NCBI RefSeq assembly: GCF_036670025.1
Contig: NZ_CP137640.1
Coordinates: 1,274,001 to 1,338,000 of the forward strand
Direction of reading: 5' to 3'
Length of the DNA stretch: 64,000 nucleotides
From: Bacillus_BD oryzisoli
Lineage (GTDB): Bacteria; Bacillota; Bacilli; Bacillales; Cytobacillaceae
The notes beneath the pieces are model-generated. The model did no database searches and was not told where the DNA came from. It saw only the letters and a program-made list of their open reading frames with translations. Each line of letters starts with the position of its first letter. The stretch's first letter is position 1. Shown here in pieces: positions 34,585 through 43,219 of the stretch. The translations under genes and the position numbers were made by a program.

Positions 34585-35688
34585 TTGAATATCTCTTTAA
34601 AATGGTATTACCGTTTAGGTTTTTTGCTCCTTTTTATGATTGTGTTGTTTATTTTTATTAAATTACAGCCTATATGGCTTCCTATCCTTGAAGTAATCTT
34701 TAAGATTTTATTTCCGTTTATCGTTGCAGCATTTATAACCTATCTGCTTCATCCGATTATTGAAAGAATTCATGAGGGAGGATTTCATAGAGGGCTGGCT
34801 GTTTTTATTATCTATTTTCTTTTTTTTGGCGGCGTTGGTTTTGCCGTTTATAAAGGGCTCCCTGAATTTATCAAACAGCTGAAGGATCTAGCTGAGAGTG
34901 TTCCCGAGCTGACAAATCAATATATGAATTTTGTTGATTATATCCAAAAGAAAACAGCTGCCTGGCCCGACGGAATTCAACAAAGGGTTAATGAAGGAAT
35001 TGTTTCAATTGAGCAAAGCCTTGCAGCTATCCTTACAAATGTGATTAATAGGATCCTTGAGCTTGTCAGTTCCTTTTTTACGATTGCCATTATTCCCTTT
35101 ATTTCTTTTTATATGTTAAAGGATTATGCATTGATAAAAAGAGCAGTATGGTATTTAACACCAAGGAAATGGCGGCAGGGAGGAGTCTTATTACTAAGGG
35201 ATATTGATAAATCCCTTGGCAGTTATATAAGGGGCCAGACACTTGTCTGTGTTGTGATTGGCACCATATCTTCTCTATTGTTTTGGTTTTTTCATATGAA
35301 TTACCCTTTATTACTAGGGCTAATTATTGGAATTACAAATGTGATTCCGTATTTTGGTCCTGTTATCGGTGCGATTCCGGCTGTTATCATTGCCTCCATG
35401 ATTTCAGTAAAAATGATGATCATTACCGTCTGTATTATTTTTTCAATGCAATTTTTAGAAGGAAATATTTTGTCACCGCTGATTGTTGGAAAAAGCTTGC
35501 ATATGCATCCGCTTATCATTATGCTTGCCCTTTTTGCCGGTGGTGAAATTGGAGGAATTCCCGGCATGATTTTATCTGTTCCGATTCTTGCTGTTCTGAA
35601 GGTAGGTTTACTTCATACAAAAAAATACTTTGGTAAAAAGAATACAGTCGATCTTTTCAAACAAAAAGAAACGAGAGAAGAGGTATAA
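34585..35688 (+). CDS. AI-2E family transporter (YrrI-like)
   Basis: A 367-residue integral membrane protein with seven to eight helices and the family layout: two to three N-terminal helices, a long amphipathic region (about residues 90-155), then four or more helices. Conserved AI-2E features are YLLHPIIERI near 50, FISFYMLKD near 172, GSYIRGQTLVC near 212 and the glycine-rich PYFGPVIGAIPA near 255. Families of this type include exporters and Na+/H+ antiporters; the substrate is not known. It starts with TTG behind AAAGGAGGCG. A T-box for alaS follows. Confidence 0.87.
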   Translation: MNISLKWYYRLGFLLLFMIVLFIFIKLQPIWLPILEVIFKILFPFIVAAFITYLLHPIIERIHEGGFHRGLAVFIIYFLFFGGVGFAVYKGLPEFIKQLKDLAESVPELTNQYMNFVDYIQKKTAAWPDGIQQRVNEGIVSIEQSLAAILTNVINRILELVSSFFTIAIIPFISFYMLKDYALIKRAVWYLTPRKWRQGGVLLLRDIDKSLGSYIRGQTLVCVVIGTISSLLFWFFHMNYPLLLGLIIGITNVIPYFGPVIGAIPAVIIASMISVKMMIITVCIIFSMQFLEGNILSPLIVGKSLHMHPLIIMLALFAGGEIGGIPGMILSVPILAVLKVGLLHTKKYFGKKNTVDLFKQKETREEV

Positions 35689-35711
35689 GAATCATTTCCT
35701 ACGTTCAAATA

Positions 35712-35740
35712 TTGACAAGCTTTTGAGAATATCGCATAAT
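35712..35740 (+). promoter_or_regulatory. Sigma-A promoter for alaS
   Basis: TTGACA (35712-35717) and CATAAT (35735-35740) with a 17-base spacer; the T-box leader follows. Confidence 0.75.
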
Positions 35741-35746
35741 GCGTAA

Positions 35747-36018
35747 TATAATCATACTTACATAAACGAACATGAAGAAGGAACGAGTATGTTATAGCCC
35801 ATCTAAACGTGATCAACACAAAAGAGAGGAGCTTTCAAGGCTGAGAGAAGCTCTAGATGAAGAATAACAGAACGCTAATCCTGAATGCAGCTAATCACTG
35901 CCGTAATGCCGCGTTAAGGTGATATTGAGAGATGAATGGATTGTTTGTTTCATTCATAATCAGGGTGGTACCGCGAGTGAGCTTCTCGTCCCTGCTTAGG
36001 GAAGAGGGCTTTTTTTGT
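35747..36018 (+). promoter_or_regulatory. T-box riboswitch controlling alaS
   Basis: T-box core AGGGTGGTACCGCG at 35962-35975. Candidate Ala specifier GCT at 35874-35876 in GAACGCTAATC, following the usual GAAC-specifier-A pattern. GAGAGGAG near 35824 fits the stem I AG bulge region. The terminator pairs AGCTTCTCGTCCCT with AGGGAAGAGGGCT followed by seven T residues. High uncharged tRNA-Ala would allow readthrough into alaS. Confidence 0.94.
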
Positions 36019-36068
36019 GCAAAAATTCAAACTTGTTCACTTTATGATAATAACAGGAGGTTTATAAA

Positions 36069-38702
36069 TTGAGAAAACATACAGGTTCAGAAATTCGTCA
36101 GATGTTTTTAGAGTTTTTTAAGGAAAAAGGTCATGCAATAGAACCAAGTGCGTCGCTTGTTCCTCATGAAGATCCTTCATTATTATGGATCAACAGCGGT
36201 GTGGCAACATTAAAGAAATACTTTGATGGTCGTGTTGTTCCTGAAAATCCGCGTATTACAAATGCACAAAAGTCGATTCGAACAAATGATATTGAAAATG
36301 TTGGAAAAACTGCACGCCACCATACTTTTTTTGAAATGCTTGGTAACTTTTCAATTGGTGATTATTTTAAAGAAGAAGCCATTGAATGGGCTTGGGAGTT
36401 TCTAACAGATGAGAAATGGATTGGATTTGAAAAGGAAAAGCTTTCAGTTACGATTCATCCTGAAGATGTAGAAGCATTCGAACTTTGGAATCGTAAAATT
36501 GGGATTCCGGAAGAGCGGATTATTCGTTTAGAAGGGAACTTTTGGGATATCGGGGAAGGTCCGAGTGGTCCTAATACAGAAATCTTTTATGACCGCGGTC
36601 CTGAGTTTGGTAATGATCCACAAGATCCAGAGTTGTATCCTGGCGGAGAAAATGATCGTTATTTAGAAGTGTGGAATCTTGTGTTTTCTGAATTCAATCA
36701 TAATCCAGATGGCACATACACACCGCTGCCAAAGAAAAATATTGATACAGGTATGGGACTTGAACGTATTACGTCACTCGTGCAAAATGTCGAAACAAAC
36801 TTTGATACGGATTTATTTATCCCAATCATTCGAGCAACAGAGGAAATTTCAGGTGCACAATATGGAAAAGAGAAGGAAACAGATGTAGCTTTTAAGGTCA
36901 TTGCTGACCATATCAGAACCGTTGCGTTTGCAATTGGTGATGGTGCGATTCCATCGAATGAAGGCCGGGGCTATGTTTTAAGACGCTTATTAAGAAGAGC
37001 TGTCCGTTATGCAAAACAAATTGGCATCAATCGTCCTTTTATGTTTGAGCTGGTGGCTGTTGTCGGTGAAATTATGGCAGATTTCTATCCAACGGTAAAA
37101 GAAAAACGTGCTTTTATTGAAAAAGTTATCAAAAACGAGGAAGAACGGTTCCATGAAACACTTCATGAAGGATTGGCCATCTTAGCTGAGGTGATCAAAA
37201 GGGAAAAAGAAAAGGGAAGCAGCAAAATTTCCGGTGCCGATGTATTCCGTCTATATGACACATATGGTTTCCCTGTTGAACTAACAGAAGAATATGCTGA
37301 AGAAGAAGGCATGACTGTAGATCATGAAGGTTTTGAAAATGAAATGGAACAGCAGCGTGAGCGTGCACGTTCTGCGCGTCAGGATGTTGATTCCATGCAG
37401 GTTCAAAGCGGGGTTTTAAGTGATATTAGGAACGAAAGTAAATTTGAAGGATATGAACAGCTTCAGTTAGAAGCAGCCGTGATCGTGTTGTTAAAGAACG
37501 GCCAGCTCACAGAAGAAGTTCAATCCGGTGATGAATTCCAATTTATCCTTGATCAAACGCCTTTCTATGCAGAAAGCGGCGGTCAAATTGCCGACAGAGG
37601 ATACCTGACAGCAGCAGGAATTAAGGCTGACGTTCTTGATGTTCAAAAAGCACCGAATGGCCAGAACCTTCATCGTGCCGTTTTAACGGAGGGGACACTC
37701 AAAGTTAATACAAAGGTTCTGGCATCCGTCAATGAAGAGAATCGGGCAAAGGTCATCAAAAATCATACGGCGACACATCTGCTGCATCAGGCTCTTAAGG
37801 ATGTGCTTGGCACACATGTTAATCAGGCTGGTTCATTGGTAGAGCCGGATCGATTGCGCTTTGACTTTTCTCATTTTGGCCAGGTGCAACCTGAAGAATT
37901 GGAAAAAGTAGAAGAAATCGTTAATGAGCAAATTTGGAAGAGTATTGAAGTTGATATAAGTTATAAAGGAATTAATGAAGCCAAAGCAATGGGAGCAATG
38001 GCGCTGTTTGGCGAAAAATACGGGGATATTGTCCGTGTCGTAAAAGTGGGCGATTTCAGTCTTGAGCTTTGCGGTGGCTGCCATGTTTCAAACACTTCCG
38101 TTATTGGATTATTTAAAATCGTATCAGAAAGTGGAATTGGTGCAGGAATACGCCGAATTGAGGCAGTAACAGGTGAAGGCGCCTATAGTCTCATGAATAA
38201 TCAAATCAATCTATTAAAAGATGCAGCTGCAAAATTAAAAACTAATTTAAAAGAAGTGCCTGCCAGAATTGAAATTTTACAGCATGAAATGAAACAACTG
38301 CAGCGTGAAAATGAATCTTTAGCAACAAAATTGGGCAATATTGAAGCGGGAAGTCTTGTATCAAAAGTGAAGGATATTAATGGGGTCCCTGTATTAGTCG
38401 CAAAAGTTCAAGGAACAGATATGAATAATCTTCGTAATATGGCAGACGATTTGAAGCAAAAGCTTGGATCGGGAATTGTTGTTCTTGGCAGTCCGGCTGA
38501 AGGGAAGGTAAATTTAATTGCTGGAGTAACGAAGGATTTAATGGAAAAAGGTTTCCATGCTGGCAAATTAATTAAGGAAGTTGCCTCAAGATGTGGCGGA
38601 GGCGGCGGTGGTCGTCCGGATATGGCACAAGCAGGCGGTAAGGACCCGGCAAAATTAGATGCAGCCTTAGAATATGTAGAAGAATGGGTGAAATCCGTTT
38701 GA
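36069..38702 (+). CDS. alaS: Alanyl-tRNA synthetase
   Basis: A 877-residue class II synthetase for tRNA-Ala with a full editing module. The catalytic domain shows FFKEKGHAIEPSASLVP near residue 15, and FEMLGNFSIGDYFK near 87. The tRNA-recognition domain spans 240-450. The editing domain (about 550-720) holds the zinc-site motifs HTATHLLHQAL near 565 and CGGCHVSNT near 667; the C-terminal C-Ala domain ends with GGGGGRPDMAQAGG. TTG start at 36069 behind ACAGGAGGT. It is monocistronic after its T-box, with ireB following on a separate short leader. Confidence 0.97.
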   Translation: MRKHTGSEIRQMFLEFFKEKGHAIEPSASLVPHEDPSLLWINSGVATLKKYFDGRVVPENPRITNAQKSIRTNDIENVGKTARHHTFFEMLGNFSIGDYFKEEAIEWAWEFLTDEKWIGFEKEKLSVTIHPEDVEAFELWNRKIGIPEERIIRLEGNFWDIGEGPSGPNTEIFYDRGPEFGNDPQDPELYPGGENDRYLEVWNLVFSEFNHNPDGTYTPLPKKNIDTGMGLERITSLVQNVETNFDTDLFIPIIRATEEISGAQYGKEKETDVAFKVIADHIRTVAFAIGDGAIPSNEGRGYVLRRLLRRAVRYAKQIGINRPFMFELVAVVGEIMADFYPTVKEKRAFIEKVIKNEEERFHETLHEGLAILAEVIKREKEKGSSKISGADVFRLYDTYGFPVELTEEYAEEEGMTVDHEGFENEMEQQRERARSARQDVDSMQVQSGVLSDIRNESKFEGYEQLQLEAAVIVLLKNGQLTEEVQSGDEFQFILDQTPFYAESGGQIADRGYLTAAGIKADVLDVQKAPNGQNLHRAVLTEGTLKVNTKVLASVNEENRAKVIKNHTATHLLHQALKDVLGTHVNQAGSLVEPDRLRFDFSHFGQVQPEELEKVEEIVNEQIWKSIEVDISYKGINEAKAMGAMALFGEKYGDIVRVVKVGDFSLELCGGCHVSNTSVIGLFKIVSESGIGAGIRRIEAVTGEGAYSLMNNQINLLKDAAAKLKTNLKEVPARIEILQHEMKQLQRENESLATKLGNIEAGSLVSKVKDINGVPVLVAKVQGTDMNNLRNMADDLKQKLGSGIVVLGSPAEGKVNLIAGVTKDLMEKGFHAGKLIKEVASRCGGGGGGRPDMAQAGGKDPAKLDAALEYVEEWVKSV

Positions 38703-38704
38703 TA

Positions 38705-38733
38705 TTGTCAAAAAGTAGTGTAAAATATATACA
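38705..38733 (+). promoter_or_regulatory. Weak promoter candidate for ireB-ruvX
   Basis: TTGTCA (38705-38710) and TATACA (38728-38733) with 17 bases between. No terminator is seen after alaS, so readthrough is also possible. Confidence 0.35.
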
Positions 38734-38820
38734 ACTACGATCATAATTGGTATATGGAAAGGTACTGGAATGAATGTGATTATGTTTGTTTTTTCCTCTA
38801 CAAAAAGTGAGGTGTAAATA

Positions 38821-39084
38821 ATGAGCTCATTTGATCAAACAATGAGATTCAATTTTCCTGAAGAACCGGTTGAACATAATGTCAAGGAAGTGCTTCTTCA
38901 AGTATATGAAGCATTACAGGAAAAAGGATATAATCCGATTAATCAAATTGTCGGTTACCTGTTATCCGGCGATCCCGCATATATTCCAAGACATCGCGAT
39001 GCGCGGAATATGATACGTAAACTTGAACGGGATGAAATTATTGAAGAACTAATGAAATCCTATTTAAAAGAAAACAAAGCATAG
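38821..39084 (+). CDS. IreB/UPF0297 family regulatory phosphoprotein
   Basis: An 87-residue helical protein, the family's typical length. Conserved features: an N-terminal Thr in DQTMRFNF (the phosphorylated site region in Enterococcus IreB, a substrate of IreK), GYNPINQIVGYLLSGDPAYIP in residues 37-57, and a basic C-terminal helix. In Enterococcus IreB controls cell-wall and cephalosporin resistance; the Bacillus role (YrzL) is less clear. It lies directly before ruvX and a DUF1292 gene, a conserved Firmicutes cluster. ATG start behind GAGGTG. Confidence 0.88.
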   Translation: MSSFDQTMRFNFPEEPVEHNVKEVLLQVYEALQEKGYNPINQIVGYLLSGDPAYIPRHRDARNMIRKLERDEIIEELMKSYLKENKA

Positions 39085-39279
39085 GACATGCAGTAAAATC
39101 ACTTTTCAATGTATCGTTTGTTTTAGCTTAGAAACTGACAAGGCTCTTTTGGAAGGATGAATGCCTTGTTTTATGAAAAATTGTACTTATAAATGGTAAA
39201 ATGCTTTTTGAATAGGAAAATGGTATTCATCACATTTCTAATAGGAATAAGGATGTATCCATCATGTGAGGGAATATGT

Positions 39280-39696
39280 ATGCGAATGATGGGCTTAGAT
39301 GTTGGTTCTAAAACGGTTGGTGTAGCATTAAGTGATGCACTTGGCTGGACCGCACAAGGGTTGACAACAATAGCAATAAACGAAGCTGAAGGGGAATATG
39401 GCTTCAATGAAGTGGAAAAGATTATTAAAGAAAATGAAATTAGTACGATTGTCGTTGGATTGCCCAAGAATATGAATGGAACTATTGGCCCGCGTGGTGA
39501 AGCAAGTCAATTTTATGCTGATGAGCTAAATAAACGCTTTGGGATCCCAGTCATTCTTTGGGATGAAAGGCTGACAACCGTTGCAGCGGAGAGAGTGCTG
39601 CTCGAAGCAGATGTCAGCCGCAAAAAAAGAAAAAAAGTAATTGATAAAATGGCAGCTGCTATGATCCTTCAAGGATATTTAGATAGTATAAATTAA
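39280..39696 (+). CDS. ruvX: Holliday junction resolvase-like RuvX (YqgF)
   Basis: RNase-H-fold nuclease linked to pre-16S rRNA processing and junction resolution. The 138-residue protein begins MRMMGLDVGSKTVGVALSD, with catalytic Asp in GLDVGSK, the conserved VGLPKNMNGT and GPRGEAS segments (about residues 68-82), WDERLTT near 100 and the DKMAAAMILQGYLD C-terminus. ATG 39280 matches known N-termini; upstream extension to 39193 adds unrelated residues. B. subtilis YrrK is the counterpart. Confidence 0.94.
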   Translation: MRMMGLDVGSKTVGVALSDALGWTAQGLTTIAINEAEGEYGFNEVEKIIKENEISTIVVGLPKNMNGTIGPRGEASQFYADELNKRFGIPVILWDERLTTVAAERVLLEADVSRKKRKKVIDKMAAAMILQGYLDSIN

Positions 39697-39709
39697 TGAG
39701 GTGATAAAT

Positions 39710-39997
39710 ATGAACCACGGTGAAAATAATATTACAATAGTGGATGAGGAAGGAAACGAGCAGTTATGTGAAGTGCTTTTTACATTTGACTCTGAAGAGT
39801 TTGGTAAATCTTATGTTCTTTATTATCCAATTGGTGCAGATGACGATGACGAGGAAATTGAAATCCACGCATCTTCCTTTACGCCAAATGAAAACAATGA
39901 AGATGGCGAATTAATGCCAATTGAAACCGATGAAGAATGGGATTTAATCGAAGAAATGCTCAACACATTCATGGACGAGCAAGACGAAGAAGAATAA
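39710..39997 (+). CDS. DUF1292 acidic protein (YrzB-like)
   Basis: A 95-residue strongly acidic protein with two runs of Asp/Glu (ADDDDEEIE near residue 45 and DEQDEEE at the C-terminus) and the DUF1292 core VLFTFDSEEFGKSYVLYYP. The biochemical function is unknown; it is nearly always found with ireB and ruvX. ATG at 39710 follows GAGGTGAT; in-frame GTG at 39701 is part of that site. ruvX stops 13 bases upstream, so the three genes form an operon. Confidence 0.9.
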   Translation: MNHGENNITIVDEEGNEQLCEVLFTFDSEEFGKSYVLYYPIGADDDDEEIEIHASSFTPNENNEDGELMPIETDEEWDLIEEMLNTFMDEQDEEE

Positions 39998-40003
39998 ATT
40001 TTA

Positions 40004-40042
40004 AAAAACAGATCTGCCCATTCAGGTTGGTCTGTTTTTTTA
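40004..40042 (+). terminator. Terminator after the ireB-ruvX-DUF1292 operon
   Basis: AAAACAGATC pairs with GGTCTGTTTT, followed by a T run. Confidence 0.8.
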
Positions 40043-40064
40043 TTCGTAGAAGAAATGAACTTTT

Positions 40065-40093
40065 TTTACGGGCATTTAAAAATATAGTATAAT
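40065..40093 (+). promoter_or_regulatory. Sigma-A promoter for mltG
   Basis: TTTACG (40065-40070) and TATAAT (40088-40093), 17-base spacer, about 40 bases before the mltG start. Confidence 0.55.
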
Positions 40094-40134
40094 AATTCGA
40101 GAAATATTTAAAACGAATGAACGGAGGGGGATGA

Positions 40135-41262
40135 ATGAAGAAAAAGGAGAAAAGTGACGAAAATTCAAGTATGCTAAATGAACTATTGGAACGTCAAAAT
40201 GAAGCAAAGGTAGTTCGTAAAGTAGTTGCAATTATATCCGTTTCTATTTTCTTAATTGCTATTGTTTTGTTCGGCGGAGGTTATTTATATATCCATTCTG
40301 CATTAAAGCCAGTAGATCCGGACAGTAAAGAAGAAATAAAGGTTGAAATTCCAATTGGTTCAGGTATTACGAATATTTCACAAATATTAGAGGATAACGG
40401 GATCATTAAAGACGCCCGTCTATTTAAATACTATGTGAAGTTTAAAAATGAATCCGGCTTTATGGCTGGTGAATACGTCATGACTCCTGCAATGACCTTG
40501 CCACAAATCGTGAATAGCTTAAAAACTGGCAAAGTCATGCAGAAAGCTGTATTTAAAATGACCATTCCTGAAGGTAAGAAACTGACTGAAATTGCGGAGA
40601 TTATTGCTAAAAGTACAAATGATAAGCCTGAAGCTATATTAGCCACATTAAATGATCGAACTTTTATTGAAACTTTACAAGCTCAATATCCCGACTTATT
40701 AACGAATGAAATATTGGACCCGCAAATTAAATATCCGCTTGAAGGATATTTATTTCCAGCAACTTATCCATTTTACAGGAAAGATCCCACGATTGAAGAA
40801 ATCATTCATGTGATGCTCACGAAAACAAAGTCAGTTGTAGATGAATATAGGATTGAAATGGAAGAGAAGCAATTGACTGTTCATCAGTTACTGACAATGG
40901 CTTCTTTGATTGAAGAAGAAGCGACCGAAAAAGTTGATAGAGATCAAATTTCAAGTGTGTTTTATAACCGAATTGATGCTAAAATGCCTTTACAAACTGA
41001 CCCAACAGTACTATATGCCAAAGGGGAGCATCAGGAAAAGGTATATTACAGTGATCTAGAAATCGATGATCCGTATAATACGTATATACATCCAGGATTG
41101 ACGCCAGGTCCGATTGCGAATGCCGGAATATCCTCAATTAAGGCGGCGTTGGAACCAGCTGATACTGACTTTTTATACTTCTTGGCAACACCTGGGGGTG
41201 ATGTGTTATTCTCCAAAACACTTGCCGAGCATAACGAGAAAAAGGCAGAACATATTAAATAA
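40135..41262 (+). CDS. mltG: Endolytic murein transglycosylase MltG
   Basis: MltG cleaves nascent glycan strands and thus sets their length during wall growth. The 375-residue protein has a cytosolic N-terminus, one transmembrane helix (about 30-53), a LysM-like subdomain (about 60-130) and the YceG catalytic domain. The catalytic Glu is in LTMASLIEEEA near residue 262; conserved LEGYLFPATY is near 203, and LQTDPTVLYA and YNTYIHPGLTPGPIANAG occur near 285-330. It is preceded by a promoter and followed by a terminator hairpin. Corresponds to B. subtilis YrrL. Confidence 0.95.
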   Translation: MKKKEKSDENSSMLNELLERQNEAKVVRKVVAIISVSIFLIAIVLFGGGYLYIHSALKPVDPDSKEEIKVEIPIGSGITNISQILEDNGIIKDARLFKYYVKFKNESGFMAGEYVMTPAMTLPQIVNSLKTGKVMQKAVFKMTIPEGKKLTEIAEIIAKSTNDKPEAILATLNDRTFIETLQAQYPDLLTNEILDPQIKYPLEGYLFPATYPFYRKDPTIEEIIHVMLTKTKSVVDEYRIEMEEKQLTVHQLLTMASLIEEEATEKVDRDQISSVFYNRIDAKMPLQTDPTVLYAKGEHQEKVYYSDLEIDDPYNTYIHPGLTPGPIANAGISSIKAALEPADTDFLYFLATPGGDVLFSKTLAEHNEKKAEHIK

Positions 41263-41289
41263 AGGAAGTAGTTTCTAGTATAAAAATGT

Positions 41290-41328
41290 GAACGGGGAGT
41301 TAGTATTACTGGCATTTCCCGTTCATTT
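41290..41328 (+). terminator. Hairpin terminator after mltG
   Basis: GAACGGGGA (41290-41298) can pair with TTCCCGTTC (41317-41325), followed by a short ATTTGT tract. It overlaps the promoter region of the next operon. Confidence 0.6.
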
Positions 41329-41329
41329 G

Positions 41330-41338
41330 TGATAAAAT
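41330..41338 (+). promoter_or_regulatory. Extended -10 promoter for the trmR operon
   Basis: TG-A-TAAAAT at 41330-41338, with CTGGCA (41309-41314) as a possible -35 at 18 bases. Predicted start near 41345 gives a leader of about 140 bases before trmR. Confidence 0.5.
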
Positions 41339-41370
41339 AGTTCAAGTGTTTTAAAAAACATTTTTTAAGT

Positions 41371-41470
41371 AGCGTCAACACAGTTATGCAGGTACTCCTG
41401 CTAATCGTTAAAATCCGAGTTCCTCGGTTAACGTCATCTCTGTGAAACGCTATTTTTTCTTGTTTCACAG
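41371..41470 (+). promoter_or_regulatory. Structured leader RNA (three-way junction) before trmR
   Basis: P1 pairs AGCGT-CAA-CACAG (41371-41383) with CTGTG-AA-ACGCT (41440-41451). P2 is GCAGG-TACT-CCTGC (41388-41401). P3 is CGTTA-AAAT-CCGAG-TTC-CTCGG-T-TAACG (41406-41433). P1 is followed by a six-T run (41453-41458). The right arm CTGTGAAA (41440-41447) can instead pair with TTTCACAG (41463-41470), which ends three bases before the GAGGTGG ribosome binding site. I do not recognise this as a known riboswitch class. Confidence 0.6.
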
Positions 41471-41487
41471 ATTGAGGTGGGAATAAT

Positions 41488-42126
41488 ATGAAAAACGATA
41501 AGTTACATGCCTATATAGAAAAATTAATTCCGGAACGTCCGGAATTTTTCATAAATATGGAGAACTACGCAGCTGAAAACAATGTCCCTATCATGGAATT
41601 AGCCGGCATGGAGGCAATGATCCAATTTCTTCGCATGGTCCAGCCGAAAAAGATTCTTGAGGTAGGTACAGCAATTGGCTATTCAGCATTGCGGATGGCT
41701 CATGCCCTTCCAAAAGCAGAGATTACTACAATTGAAAGGGACCAAGAGCGTGCAGCGTTAGCAAAACAGTATATTGAGCAGTTTGGGAAAAAAGAGCAAA
41801 TACGTATTATTCTTGGAGATGCTCTTGAAGTTGAAGCGGATGTTGCTTCATTTGCTCCGTATGATGTGATTTTTATTGATGCCGCTAAAGGCCAGTACAA
41901 GCGGTTTTTTGAGTTGTATTCAGGCTATCTGACCGAGTCGGGGATCATTGTTACAGATAATGTTTTGTTTAAGGGCTTGGTTGCGGAAGAAATGATTGAA
42001 AGTAAACGAATAGCTAGTCTTGTAAAGAAGATCAAGCAATTCAATGAATGGCTGATGAATCATTCTGATTATCATACAGTTATTTTACCCGTTGGAGACG
42101 GTGTAGCAATTAGTAAGAAGAGGTGA
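41488..42126 (+). CDS. trmR: TrmR, tRNA 5-hydroxyuridine O-methyltransferase
   Basis: TrmR methylates 5-hydroxyuridine 34 to 5-methoxyuridine in tRNA. The 212-residue protein is an O-methyltransferase_3 (COMT-like) Rossmann enzyme: SAM motif I ILEVGTAIGYSALRMA near residue 55, an acidic residue in TTIERDQERA near 80, and the metal/catalytic segment VIFIDAAKGQYKRFFE near 128 with VTDNVLFKG near 155. ATG start with GAGGTGG. It overlaps or abuts trhP1, which makes its substrate. B. subtilis YrrM (TrmR) has this position. Confidence 0.92.
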   Translation: MKNDKLHAYIEKLIPERPEFFINMENYAAENNVPIMELAGMEAMIQFLRMVQPKKILEVGTAIGYSALRMAHALPKAEITTIERDQERAALAKQYIEQFGKKEQIRIILGDALEVEADVASFAPYDVIFIDAAKGQYKRFFELYSGYLTESGIIVTDNVLFKGLVAEEMIESKRIASLVKKIKQFNEWLMNHSDYHTVILPVGDGVAISKKR

Positions 42127-42131
42127 AGAGC

Positions 42132-43061
42132 GTGAAAAAACCAGAATTACTCGTAACACCAGCAGATGTTAAGCAGATTCTTCCATTAATTGAAGCAGGA
42201 GCAGATGCATTTGTTATTGGTGAACAAAGATATGGACTGCGTTTAGCAGGAGAATTTTCCCGTGAGCAAGTAGAAGAGGCGATCCAAATTGCTCATGAAA
42301 AAGGTAAAAAAGTATATGTGGCGATGAATGCTTTATTTCACAATGAAAAAGTACCTGAACTTGCCGGCTATCTTCAGTTTTTACAAAATGCGGGCGCAGA
42401 TGCTGCCATCTTTGGCGATCCGGCTGTATTAATGGCGGCAAGAGAAGCTGCTCCCGATCTAAAGCTTCACTGGAGTACGGAAACATTAGGAACGAATTGG
42501 TACACGTGTAACTATTGGGGACGTAAAGGTGCAAAAAGAGCCGTTCTAGCGAAGGAAATAAACCTAGATGCCATTCTGGAAATAAAAGAAAAGGCCGAGG
42601 TTGAAATTGAAGTCCAGGTTCATGGCATGCTTACGATGTTCCAATCGAAACGTTCACTCCTTGGCAATTACTTTGAGTATCAAGGAAAGCAAATGGAGAT
42701 CGAAAATCACAAGCTGGAAAAAAATATGTTCCTGCATGATAAAGAACGTGAAAATAAATATCCTATTTTTGAGGATGAAAATGGAACACATATTATGAGT
42801 CCAAATGATATGTGTGTGATTGATGAATTACAGGATATGATCGAAGCAGGGGTAGATTCATTTAAGATCGATGGGATTCTTCATGACCCGGCCTATGTGG
42901 TAGAAGTAACGAAGCTGTACCGTCAGGCTATCGATACCTGTGCTGAGGATCCTGATGCATATGAGGATATAAAGACCGACTTGCTCGAGAAAATTGAAGA
43001 AATTCAACCGGCACACCGCCCGTTAGACACAGGCTTCTTCTTTAAAGAGACGGTTTATTAA
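42132..43061 (+). CDS. trhP1: TrhP1, U32-peptidase-family tRNA hydroxylation protein
   Basis: TrhP proteins are needed for prephenate-dependent hydroxylation of U34 in tRNA. The 309-residue U32-family protein starts MKKPELLVTPADVKQI and has the TIM-barrel pattern with IEAGADAFVIGEQRYGLR near residue 18 and DSFKIDGILHDPAYVVEV near 245. It is the short YrrN-type paralogue and lacks the Cys cluster of TrhP2. GTG at 42132 is five bases after AGGTGA; in-frame upstream start at 42123 is within that site. It is five bases past trmR. Confidence 0.9.
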   Translation: MKKPELLVTPADVKQILPLIEAGADAFVIGEQRYGLRLAGEFSREQVEEAIQIAHEKGKKVYVAMNALFHNEKVPELAGYLQFLQNAGADAAIFGDPAVLMAAREAAPDLKLHWSTETLGTNWYTCNYWGRKGAKRAVLAKEINLDAILEIKEKAEVEIEVQVHGMLTMFQSKRSLLGNYFEYQGKQMEIENHKLEKNMFLHDKERENKYPIFEDENGTHIMSPNDMCVIDELQDMIEAGVDSFKIDGILHDPAYVVEVTKLYRQAIDTCAEDPDAYEDIKTDLLEKIEEIQPAHRPLDTGFFFKETVY

Positions 43062-43069
43062 ACGAAAAG

Positions 43070-43178
43070 GCCGGCTAAGGACGCAACGTCCTGTTGCAAC
43101 ACCGGCACTCACACATCCTATACTTCGTGGAGCCGCCTTGCCCATGGACATTTTAAGACCCGAGTCTCTAGGCGGCGG
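43070..43178. repeat. Palindromic intergenic repeat between trhP1 and trhP2
   Basis: GCCGG (43070-43074) pairs with CCGGC (43102-43106), enclosing GGACG-CAA-CGTCC (43079-43091). A second pair is CCGCC (43133-43137) with GGCGG (43171-43175). The GC content differs from the flanking genes, and it splits an otherwise tight operon. It looks like a dispersed Bacillus repeat. Confidence 0.55.
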
Positions 43179-43219
43179 AACTGGATCATATACAGCAGAA
43201 AATTAGAAAGGGGAATACT

